Positions 8,824 to 16,056 of a stretch of 19,488 nucleotides of DNA are shown here, in pieces. Origin of the DNA: Candidatus Tepidiaquacellales bacterium UBA6667 (GTDB lineage Bacteria > Bacteroidota > Ignavibacteria > Tepidaquicellales > Tepidaquicellaceae); the NCBI GenBank assembly GCA_002455255.1, contig DKKL01000011.1:30532-50019 (forward strand), in the 5' to 3' direction. Position 1 is the first letter of the stretch, and every line of letters starts with the position of its first letter. A program made the position numbers and the translations under genes. Under the pieces are notes generated by a model. That model did no database searches and was not told where the DNA came from. It saw only the letters and a program-made list of their open reading frames with translations.

Positions 8824-10192
8824 ATTCTTCTATAAATATTTTTCTGAATAAAGATTTAGAGTTTTCCGGAAACTTATTTAAATTAAAAACCGGAAACGAC
8901 ATATAAATAATACGAGGATTTGACACTACATCTTTAATAGCAACTTTAATAGTGTCAAAACAACCGCTCGCTTTGAAAAATGAATATACAACAGGAACGT
9001 TAGAGGAGGATTTTATACCTCTTACAAACTGCGTAGCAGAACTCGGACCAATCAAAGGATAATTTGATTTTACAGAAATGAGATTGCTGTCAGAATTTAA
9101 AACAAACGGAATTGTGCAGAAGGTTATACTATCAACAGGTGCAAAATTTATTACGTTACCTTGTCCGGTGATTGAAGCGTTAGGGAAACCGGCAGTAAAA
9201 AATATTTTCCCGCCTGATTGCAAATAAAATGGAATAGTTTGCTGAGCAAGATCAAGATTTGCAGAAGCAGCAACGGAACCTGACCCGGAAGACCATAATA
9301 CATATTTGTAAAGTTTTAATGTTTCGATAAACATTGGGTTGATAATTTTTGGAATCAAAGCACCATTTCTTGATTTAATATCGAGTACATCAAATTTAAG
9401 AGTATCAAATGCATTTTGAAAATAAGGAATTGCATCAGGTAAGTTGGTTGATGCGATATCCTGAATTAATAGAATTTTCCCAGAATTATTTTTGACATAC
9501 CAGTGAGTAGAATCAGGAGGCATTTTGATAACCGGACTGAAAGCACCGGCATTGTCCTGTGCTTTAAGATAAAATTTATTATTAGAATTTACCGCAATAC
9601 CGCTGTCTTTATTAAGCGTTATTAAATTTATGTTGCCCGGAATTCTTTTGAAATTACTCGTATCATTCAAAGCCCACCAGTAATATCTAATAGTTTCAGA
9701 GCCATCAGGATCAAATCCGTTCCACTTGAAAGTTGCTATAGGAAAAGTCGTATCGGGAATTAAAGAAGTATTATCAAAACTAACTACGGGAGGAGTATTA
9801 ATTACAGGATATAAATTTGATGCCGGAGTCGGGTCAACCAAACCTTTATCATCAACCGATGCAACATAAATTGTGTAAATGCTGTCATTGCCGGAAATAG
9901 ATAAAATAAAAGTGCTGTCTTGTTTCGTAGTAAAAGTCCAATTCACATTATCAAAAGAAACTCTATAACCTGATACAAAACCATCAGGGTCATCACCCCA
10001 CCAGCTGACTTTTCTTAAAGTACTTCCCGGAGCGATAACACTATCAGGATATAAAGTAAGATGAGTTTCAGGGGGTAAGTTCTGAACCGGAGAATTAACC
10101 GGATCAGAACATCCTGAAAAATTAGAAAAACTTACGATTAAAAAAACAAAAATTAATATTTGAAAATATTTATTAATTGTTCTAAAAATTAT
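8810..10192 (-). CDS. Lipoprotein with Fn3/Ig-like modules and a C-terminal alpha/beta domain; unconventional start codon
   Basis: A typical lipoprotein signal lies in frame: basic N-region (IFRTINKYF), hydrophobic core (ILIFVFLIVSF) and lipobox FSGC with Cys at 10109-10111. After it come two Fn3/Ig-like modules (SWWGDDPDGFVSGYRVSFD; then FKWNGFDPDGSETIRYYWW), then a domain starting GKILLIQD with alternating strands and helices that resembles glutamine-amidotransferase-like folds used as non-enzymatic surface modules. Function is unknown. The first ATG/GTG/TTG in frame is GTG at 9946, which would remove the signal peptide and half of the first module. Between 10192 and 9946 there is no ATG, GTG, TTG or CTG, so translation probably starts at ATA 10192 (forming ATAA with the upstream stop) or ATT 10177. 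The full product is about 455-460 aa. It overlaps the TonB receptor start by 14 bp. Confidence 0.75.
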   Translation of the reverse strand: MIFRTINKYFQILIFVFLIVSFSNFSGCSDPVNSPVQNLPPETHLTLYPDSVIAPGSTLRKVSWWGDDPDGFVSGYRVSFDNVNWTFTTKQDSTFILSISGNDSIYTIYVASVDDKGLVDPTPASNLYPVINTPPVVSFDNTSLIPDTTFPIATFKWNGFDPDGSETIRYYWWALNDTSNFKRIPGNINLITLNKDSGIAVNSNNKFYLKAQDNAGAFSPVIKMPPDSTHWYVKNNSGKILLIQDIASTNLPDAIPYFQNAFDTLKFDVLDIKSRNGALIPKIINPMFIETLKLYKYVLWSSGSGSVAASANLDLAQQTIPFYLQSGGKIFFTAGFPNASITGQGNVINFAPVDSITFCTIPFVLNSDSNLISVKSNYPLIGPSSATQFVRGIKSSSNVPVVYSFFKASGCFDTIKVAIKDVVSNPRIIYMSFPVFNLNKFPENSKSLFRKIFIEEFGYN

Positions 10193-12465
10193 TTTATTAA
10201 CACCATTCTTTTTGTATTACTGAAAGAAGTACCGTTCACACCGAGAGCTTCGAGTTTATAAAAATAAACACCGCTTGCAAGATGCGAAGCATTGAAGTCA
10301 ATTATGTAGCTACCTGCCTGATTAAACTGATTAACCAATACACTTACTTCCCTACCAATCATATCATATATTTTCAAAGTAACATTTGCATTTACAGGTA
10401 AAGAATAAGCAAATCTTGTAGAAGGATTGAAAGGATTAGGATAGTTTTGGTTTAAAGTATAATTTTGTATTACTTCAGGATTATAAGTTATACCTACAGG
10501 TGTTACAGTTCCGAAATCAGTAGGTCTTCTTGGAACAGTTTTCCAGTTACTGAAAGAGAAATATAAGATACCTTGTACAAAAGATATACTGTCGTTTTTA
10601 GTCAATAAAATATTTGGAGGAACATTTCCAAGTCCATCCCAATTATTTGAATAATTATGATTTCCACCTTGAAGTTCAATTCTTGATGCAACATTAGAAA
10701 AATCCTGAACTAAAATTTCACCGAAATTTCTTCTGAAAGTAGTGTCAGGTAAAGGTTCTGGAGTAGTGCAAGCAAGACCAACACCCGCATTGATACAAGA
10801 AATAGCAACCGGGAAATTAAATCTGATTAACATAGATTCATATCGTTCGACTAATGAATCACCATCCTGAGCAGAATTTGGAATTTGTCCTGAATTAACA
10901 ATAACAGGATCAGGAACGGTATTATTAGAAGAAAGTACAACGATATTTGAAGGAGTTGAAATATTAATTCTTGTAACACCAAAATTTTCTTCAACAGTAC
11001 CTTTCACTCTAACTCTATCTCCGCGTCTTAGTGCATCAGTTGGGTTACCACTAATCCAAATTCCTGACCATGGACCGGTTCCGTTTTGAATATAAACTCT
11101 TCTGGGTGAAGTTTGTGAGCCGCCATTTCCGGAAAAACTGAAATTTCTAATATCTGAAGTATCAGCAGTAACAATTCCTTCAACACCTCTTACATCAAAG
11201 TTACTATAAGCTGAAATTCCGGAGTTATTAGGAGTATATTGAACATCTTGAATTGATAAAGAATCACTTTGTTTTACAAAATAAAATAATTTTCCTCTTG
11301 CAGAATCGTTTGGTAAAATTCTGACCCCACCTGTATTATCCTGAGCACGAATAATATATTCGACCAAAGTATTTAAAGGTTGAGCAGGTATAGTACCGCT
11401 AAATATATTTCCCGCAGGAGTTAAGTTTACAGTAGAATATGAACCCCTGTTAATTCTATATAAAATCTGAGCAGAAGTGATTGTACCGTCATCAGTTATT
11501 GAGCAAGTGATAAGCGGATTATCATTTGGAGTTGGAACACCGGGATTTCTTGATGGATTAGAGATTATCGGAGGAGTATTTGATAAACTAACATCATTAG
11601 GATAAATAGGAACTATTGCATAAGGAACCTGATTTCCGAACGCACCTTCATTATTTGCATTTATAATGACACCTCTGATATAATTCACAACAGTTCCGAA
11701 ACCGGGATGAGTATAAGAAGTATCAAGTCTTTGAGCAGGATCGGTAGTAAAGAAGTTTGAAAAATCTCTGAAATATAATTTATTTCCCTGAGCATCAACA
11801 ACGCTCCATGGCTGACGATTACCCACACCGGCTGCAACAGTTACATTTCTTAACTCAACATACATACCTTCATATTTTTCACCTTGTAAATAATTAATAG
11901 TACCACCGTTAGCATAATCACCGGTAGCAAAATCTGACACGTTAACGAGTTTTGGTTCAGGTCTTTTTGATGGAGCACCTATTGGAGTAATAGTGTAACC
12001 GACTGCAGTATCAAGAGCTAACTGAGTTAAAAAACCCAAAGCATTACCCGGTTGATTAGTACCCCAAAATTCTTCAATTCTTCCTCTAACTCTGATTACC
12101 TGTCCTGTATCAATCTGATCAAGTAAAGTAGCAGGACCCCTTGAACCCTGTCTGATAACTATACCTCCAAATAAATTATTTGTAGTATCCTGAACGTAAC
12201 AAGTCCAGCTTGATGTTCCTCTTAATAAAGTTCTTTGATCATTACCAGAAGGAGAAACCCTCGGTGAAGCGATAACTCTTGCTACAAATTCTACTGAATC
12301 TCCAAGCATATCAGATTTATCTTTACCTACGGCAAGAGAATCGGGAGATTTAGTTTGAATTTGTGGAATAGTTACCTGATTCCAGATAGCAGCAACATTG
12401 AAACCAAGAGAAACGAGAATAAAAACCGATAAGATTATAACCGGTGTGAATTTTAGATATTTCAT
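10189..12465 (-). CDS. Secreted T9SS cargo protein with OB-fold-like domains
   Basis: This 758-aa protein starts at ATG 12465 with a signal peptide (residues 1 to about 25). A first OB-fold-like region covers about 50-275 (CYVQDTTNNLFGGIVIRQ; GQVIRVRGRIEEFWG; EGMYVELRNVTV), an Ig/Fn3-like module about 295-395, and a second OB-like region about 405-650 (VRGVEGIVTADTS; VYIQNGTGPWSGIWI; GDRVRVKGTVEENFG; ERYESMLIRFN). The last 95 residues are a T9SS type A sorting domain: NQNYPNPFNPSTRFAYSLP, VTLKIYDMIGREV, ASGVYFYKLEA and terminal KRMVLIK. The OB pattern (product tag YIQ, then GD.V.V.G.V...G) is the one seen at the N-terminus of the PLD-fold protein of this operon. Such domains often accompany extracellular nucleases, so nucleic-acid binding is plausible but unproven. 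No catalytic motif was seen. Confidence 0.85.
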   Translation of the reverse strand: MKYLKFTPVIILSVFILVSLGFNVAAIWNQVTIPQIQTKSPDSLAVGKDKSDMLGDSVEFVARVIASPRVSPSGNDQRTLLRGTSSWTCYVQDTTNNLFGGIVIRQGSRGPATLLDQIDTGQVIRVRGRIEEFWGTNQPGNALGFLTQLALDTAVGYTITPIGAPSKRPEPKLVNVSDFATGDYANGGTINYLQGEKYEGMYVELRNVTVAAGVGNRQPWSVVDAQGNKLYFRDFSNFFTTDPAQRLDTSYTHPGFGTVVNYIRGVIINANNEGAFGNQVPYAIVPIYPNDVSLSNTPPIISNPSRNPGVPTPNDNPLITCSITDDGTITSAQILYRINRGSYSTVNLTPAGNIFSGTIPAQPLNTLVEYIIRAQDNTGGVRILPNDSARGKLFYFVKQSDSLSIQDVQYTPNNSGISAYSNFDVRGVEGIVTADTSDIRNFSFSGNGGSQTSPRRVYIQNGTGPWSGIWISGNPTDALRRGDRVRVKGTVEENFGVTRINISTPSNIVVLSSNNTVPDPVIVNSGQIPNSAQDGDSLVERYESMLIRFNFPVAISCINAGVGLACTTPEPLPDTTFRRNFGEILVQDFSNVASRIELQGGNHNYSNNWDGLGNVPPNILLTKNDSISFVQGILYFSFSNWKTVPRRPTDFGTVTPVGITYNPEVIQNYTLNQNYPNPFNPSTRFAYSLPVNANVTLKIYDMIGREVSVLVNQFNQAGSYIIDFNASHLASGVYFYKLEALGVNGTSFSNTKRMVLIK

Positions 12466-12488
12466 ATTTTTTATTTTAAAACTTGAAT

Positions 12489-14585
12489 TTATTTTACAAT
12501 TAAAAATTTACCCTTTTTTATCTGTCCGGAATTTAAATCTTTAACAGTAAAGAAATATAAACCGGAAGCAATTGCCTGATCTTGTCTTGAAATCATATCC
12601 CACGCATGTTCGCCACCTGCAAATTTCTGAGTTCCATCGGCATAAGTTTTAAACCATTCAATATCACTTCCATTATAGGTCAAAGAGTTATGCTCAAATT
12701 TATCAATTAAATCCCCTGCCAAAGACCAAATAGAGATTTCACATTTTGAAGGAAGATTATAAAAGTAGATTTTTCTTAAAACCTCTTTTTTATTTCCACT
12801 ACCATCCCACACAGCACTTCCGTAGTAAGGATTTGGATAAACACCTATTTCTGCATCAGGGTTATCATTTGCCAAGGTTCCGACAACTATTCTCTGAGAA
12901 TTTGATAACAAAGATGATTCTAAGGATTCAAGATTTTGTGCGGAATCTCCTTTATCGTAAGCGGTAACAGTATATAAATACTGAAAACCATTTAACTGAT
13001 TTGGAAAATCGAATTTATACCAATATTTATTTGTATCACCTTCAAATAATTTAGGAGAGTCCAGCTTTATAAAACCGAATCCTGTATTATTAAAATAATT
13101 ATTGTAAGCACTGTCAAAATCTGCTATTAATCGGAATTGTGAAGAAATATCACCGGTAAGTTCCAGTTCTGCACCGGGATTAGTTCTGTAAACTCTGTAT
13201 CCCTCAAAATCTTTTCTATTTGAAATCGGGTCTATGGAATTTTCACCGTTATTACTCCAGTATAAAGAAACATTTCTGCTGTCAATAACAGTTCTTAATT
13301 TAGGATTATCAGGAGGTGAAGGCAACAAATATCTGTCAAGAAATAAATTTCCGTTTAAATCTTCACCCGGGTCAAGTCTTCCGTTTTCATTTTTATCTTC
13401 ACCGTTATATGCTCTTTGAGCCCAAGCGGCATTATTATATAAAATTTGTTTTTGAAAATCAGTATCAAGAGTCATCGGGTCAGTACCGTTTTTCTTAGCA
13501 CAAACAACAGTGAAAACAACATTCAAAGTATCCTGAATATATCTGAGTGAATATAAATTTCCTGTAGTATCGGCATAAGGTCCGTAGGAAACGAGAGTAG
13601 AACGATTTCCCGGATTTTGTCTTAAGAAATTTATTCTGTTAGTATCAATTCTTGTAGTACCTGAAAGGAAACCCTGCATTTTAGAATATCTTGCAGCATC
13701 AGAAGTAGGGGAAAAATAAATTGGGTCAGTAGTATTTCTAAACTGCCAGATGGTGAAATGAGTTCTTTCTCTGGTAGCTTCTTTATATGGTTTAGGATAA
13801 GTTCCGAGAAGTTTTATTCCGATATAATTATTTGTAAAACCCGGATCACCGTTATAATCAAATTCATACGCCATTCTCAAAGTATCAATCCATCCATCTG
13901 CACCTTTATTATAAAAAGAAGTACCGCCGGGAGGAGTAATATTAGTATTTCTAACAACACAGTCAGTCCATAAACCGGTGTAAATACTATCAATGGGAGA
14001 TGTATTTCCTCTGTAACCTATATTGACGATTTTATAATTTAGTAATACAAAAAAATTAGCATAGTTAAAATCGTAAGTATAAGTTTCGAGCAGAACCTTG
14101 ATACCGAGAGGATTATGATTTTGAATTACAGTTCCACCCGCAGTTAAATTGGTATCAAAGAAATCAGTTACAAAATCCTGATGAGAAACAGAGCCGGGTC
14201 TGAAAAATGGAGAATTTGGGAGTGAAGACCTTTCAAGTATTCCGGAACCCGGAGCGTTTGTAAATTCAAATCCTTCATTTCTGAAAGCAGCAGAAACGTC
14301 AATGGCTCCGGTAGTAACGCTTAACTGACCTTCTTTATATCCGCCAACCCATATACCACCCAGAAACATATTTTCAATACCGGAACCTTTTGGATACTGG
14401 CAAGATGGTTGATTTGGGAAATTCACAAAACCATTACCTATGGTACCGTAATTAGTAACAGTCATAGCGATATTGCCAACACTTGTAAATTTGTTATTAA
14501 CATCATCAGAAATACCTAAAGGTTTAAGTATAAACGATGAAAACAAGACACAGGAGATTAGCGATAAAAAGTAAAAAATCTTCAA
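12489..14585 (-). CDS. Secreted protein with calcium-loop motif, Fn3-like region and T9SS-like C-terminal domain
   Basis: This 698-aa protein begins at TTG 14585; an in-frame TGA six bases upstream leaves no other start. A signal peptide (1 to about 20) is followed by a long region of unknown fold (about 30-380). An EF-hand/dockerin-type loop, DKNENGRLDPGEDLNGN, lies near residues 393-411 and has the D-x-N-x-N-G spacing that binds calcium. An Fn3-like segment follows (PPDNPKLRTVIDSRNVSLYW...FEGYRVYRT; YLYTVTAYDKGD). The C-terminal part (about 580-698; EIGVYPNPYYG, ASGLYFFTVKD, KKGKFLIVK) matches the general shape of T9SS sorting domains, with YPNPY in place of YPNPFNP. It is the first gene of the minus-strand run, 23 bp before the OB-fold cargo gene. 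I do not recognise a specific function; a structural or binding role at the cell surface is likely. Confidence 0.8.
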   Translation of the reverse strand: MKIFYFLSLISCVLFSSFILKPLGISDDVNNKFTSVGNIAMTVTNYGTIGNGFVNFPNQPSCQYPKGSGIENMFLGGIWVGGYKEGQLSVTTGAIDVSAAFRNEGFEFTNAPGSGILERSSLPNSPFFRPGSVSHQDFVTDFFDTNLTAGGTVIQNHNPLGIKVLLETYTYDFNYANFFVLLNYKIVNIGYRGNTSPIDSIYTGLWTDCVVRNTNITPPGGTSFYNKGADGWIDTLRMAYEFDYNGDPGFTNNYIGIKLLGTYPKPYKEATRERTHFTIWQFRNTTDPIYFSPTSDAARYSKMQGFLSGTTRIDTNRINFLRQNPGNRSTLVSYGPYADTTGNLYSLRYIQDTLNVVFTVVCAKKNGTDPMTLDTDFQKQILYNNAAWAQRAYNGEDKNENGRLDPGEDLNGNLFLDRYLLPSPPDNPKLRTVIDSRNVSLYWSNNGENSIDPISNRKDFEGYRVYRTNPGAELELTGDISSQFRLIADFDSAYNNYFNNTGFGFIKLDSPKLFEGDTNKYWYKFDFPNQLNGFQYLYTVTAYDKGDSAQNLESLESSLLSNSQRIVVGTLANDNPDAEIGVYPNPYYGSAVWDGSGNKKEVLRKIYFYNLPSKCEISIWSLAGDLIDKFEHNSLTYNGSDIEWFKTYADGTQKFAGGEHAWDMISRQDQAIASGLYFFTVKDLNSGQIKKGKFLIVK

Positions 14586-14744
14586 TAGTCAGTTAAATTT
14601 GGAATTATTTTTATTAAAAAATAGGAATACAATATTAATTAAATATAAATTATAATGTAAGTGTGAAATTTGGGAACAGCAAAAAAATAATAAAAATGCT
14701 GACTTTAAAGAGTGAAAATTTAAATATAAATTGCAAATTAATTA
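14586..14744. promoter_or_regulatory. Divergent intergenic region likely holding promoters for the operon and the TerC-family gene
   Basis: This is the only long gap upstream of the eight-gene minus-strand run, and it also precedes the plus-strand TerC-family gene, so it should contain both promoters. It is very AT-rich. A TATAAT hexamer lies at 14651-14656 on the plus strand and a TAAATTTG, matching the Bacteroidetes TAnnTTTG -7 element, at 14594-14601 on the plus strand. Neither has a convincing partner element or ideal distance, so the exact sites are not assigned. Confidence 0.3.
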
Positions 14745-15692
14745 ATGGACAACAACACATCATTCTGGGTAATATTCAATGCGATTATTGTAATATTACT
14801 GATTTTAGATCTTGCAGTTTTTAATCGTAAATCACACGAAGTAAAAATGAAAGAAGCACTTCTTTGGAGTGCGTTCTGGATTTTTTTAGCATTAGTTTTT
14901 AATTACTTCATTTATTTATATTACATCCCACCTGACGGAGGTACATCCACCGATGCTGCATTTAAATTTTTAACAGGTTATTTAGTAGAAAAATCACTCA
15001 GTGTAGATAATCTTTTTGTATTCGTTTTGGTATTTACATATTTCTCAGTTCCGGCAAGGTATCAGCATAAGGTTTTATTTTGGGGAATATTAGGTGCAAT
15101 ATTTTTCAGGGCAATATTTATTTTTGCAGGAATAGCACTGATAAAAGAATTTGCATTTATGATTTATATTTTTGGAGCGTTCTTAATTTTTACAGGAGTA
15201 AAGATAGCATTTGAGAAAGATAAAAAATTAGAACCTGAAAAGAATCCAATATTAAGATTATTCAAACGATTTATGAAAGTGATACCAGAATATCACGGGG
15301 ATAAATTTTTTGTAAGAATCAAAGGATTACTTTATGCCACACCTTTATTTGTTGTTTTAATAATAATAGAAACGACAGATGTAATATTTGCGGTAGATTC
15401 AATACCTGCAATACTTGCTATTACCACAGATCCATTTATTGTTTACAGTTCAAATATATTTGCAATTCTTGGTTTAAGGGCTTTATATTTTGCACTTGCG
15501 GGACTTGTAAAGCTGTTTCATTTTTTAAATTACGGGCTTGCATTTATACTTATATTTATTGGTGTGAAAATGGTTATAAACCATTACTTCGGAAAGAGTG
15601 TAATTCCCGTTGAAACGTCATTGATAGTAATATTAGGAACGTTGCTTTTATCAATTTTGCTTTCGTTAAAGTTTCCAAAGAAGGAAGTTTGA
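14745..15692 (+). CDS. TerC-family integral membrane protein (TerC/Alx type)
   Basis: This 315-aa polytopic protein has eight or so membrane segments and the family's two conserved acidic motifs: E82-KSLSVDN (E82, D88, N89) in one helix and IIIETTDVIFAVDSIPAIL (E209, D212, D218) in another. Length and motif order match full-length TerC/Alx proteins. Family members were named for tellurite resistance, but many export metal ions, notably manganese (Alx, MeeF/MeeY in other bacteria), sometimes during secretion of metalloproteins. Tellurite resistance itself should not be assumed, as no other ter genes are present. The start is ATG 14745. The gene is monocistronic, divergent from the surface operon, and followed by a long spacer ending in a strong terminator. 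No yybP-ykoY-type riboswitch was evident in the short leader. Confidence 0.9.
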   Translation: MDNNTSFWVIFNAIIVILLILDLAVFNRKSHEVKMKEALLWSAFWIFLALVFNYFIYLYYIPPDGGTSTDAAFKFLTGYLVEKSLSVDNLFVFVLVFTYFSVPARYQHKVLFWGILGAIFFRAIFIFAGIALIKEFAFMIYIFGAFLIFTGVKIAFEKDKKLEPEKNPILRLFKRFMKVIPEYHGDKFFVRIKGLLYATPLFVVLIIIETTDVIFAVDSIPAILAITTDPFIVYSSNIFAILGLRALYFALAGLVKLFHFLNYGLAFILIFIGVKMVINHYFGKSVIPVETSLIVILGTLLLSILLSLKFPKKEV

Positions 15693-15709
15693 TTTTTTTC
15701 GGGGAAAGA

Positions 15710-15952
15710 AATCAACCACGAATTAGCACTAATTTATAGGAATTACACGGATAGGAATGGAATAAACAATTTTCGTTTCGCAGGAGTCCCCTGCGGGAGA
15801 CTCCTGCGGGAAAATTAATCAACCACGAATTAGCACTAATTTATAGGAAATACACGGATGGGAATGGAAAACGCGATTCACGATTCGCAGGAGTCCCCTG
15901 CGGGAAAGTTATAATAGTACTAATTTATAGGAATTTCAAGAATGGGAATGGA
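15710..15952 (+). repeat. Three copies of an intergenic repeat with GC-rich palindromes
   Basis: Copy 1 (15710-15761) and copy 2 (15817-15868) are 52 nt each and differ at two positions; both contain ACCACGAATTAGCACTAATT. Copy 3 (15916-15952) keeps only the later part (CTAATTTATAGGAA...GGGAATGGA). Copies 1 and 2 are each followed by the same 22-nt GC-rich block (15777-15798 and 15884-15905; core CAGGAGTCCCCTGCGGG). In copy 1 this block folds into a perfect 10-bp stem with a 10-nt loop. These fill most of the 364-bp spacer 15693-16056; no credible gene is present in it. The repeats look like a dispersed non-coding element, not a protein-coding insertion sequence. Confidence 0.8.
15779..15808. 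repeat. Perfect inverted repeat, 10-bp stem
   Basis: CGCAGGAGTC (15779-15788) pairs exactly with GACTCCTGCG (15799-15808) around a 10-nt loop that is itself GC-rich. It stands out sharply from the AT-rich surroundings. It lacks a trailing T-run, so it is a repeat-associated hairpin and not a standard terminator. Confidence 0.7.
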
Positions 15953-15968
15953 GTACGAAGGAGTACTC
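15951..15968. repeat. Small inverted repeat
   Basis: GAGTAC (15951-15956) and GTACTC (15963-15968) form a 6-bp stem with a 6-nt loop directly after the third, truncated repeat copy. It may be a degenerate counterpart of the larger hairpin after copies 1 and 2. Confidence 0.4.
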
Positions 15969-16000
15969 AATGGGAGTGAAAAGTGAAGAAATTGTAAAAT

Positions 16001-16028
16001 AAAAAAGCCGGTTGAAGCCGGCTTTTTT
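16001..16028. terminator. Bidirectional Rho-independent terminator
   Basis: AAAAAAGCCGG (16001-16011) pairs perfectly with CCGGCTTTTTT (16018-16028) around the loop TTGAAG. The A-run and T-run make it functional in both directions. It lies between the convergent TerC-family gene (about 310 bp upstream) and the CxCH protein gene (stop 29 bp away), serving chiefly as the terminator of the minus-strand gene and as a backstop for plus-strand transcription. Confidence 0.9.
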
Positions 16029-16056
16029 ATTAAAAAAACAACAATGAAAAAACAAT

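Noticed and set aside
10189..10192. Fusion of the OB-fold cargo gene with the downstream lipoprotein through a sequencing error
   Set aside because: One added A in the AAAA run would join the frames, but the cargo ends in a complete, typical sorting tail (MVLIK) and the next product has its own lipoprotein signal, so two separate genes fit better.
8810..10192. Functional glutamine amidotransferase
   Set aside because: The C-terminal domain has a similar strand-helix pattern, but no Cys-His-Glu catalytic set could be identified.
12746..13973. Several short plus-strand open frames
   Set aside because: All are antisense to the 698-aa secreted protein, have odd compositions and show no recognisable domains.
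14745..15692. Tellurite resistance determinant
   Set aside because: The protein family is clear, but no other ter genes are present and most family members handle metal ions, so resistance is not claimed.
15691..15713. Terminator hairpin right at the TerC-family stop codon
   Set aside because: GATTTTTTTC can pair with GAAAGAAATC, but the stem is A/T-rich, includes a G-U pair and has no T-run after it. The strong terminator at 16001-16028 is the better candidate.
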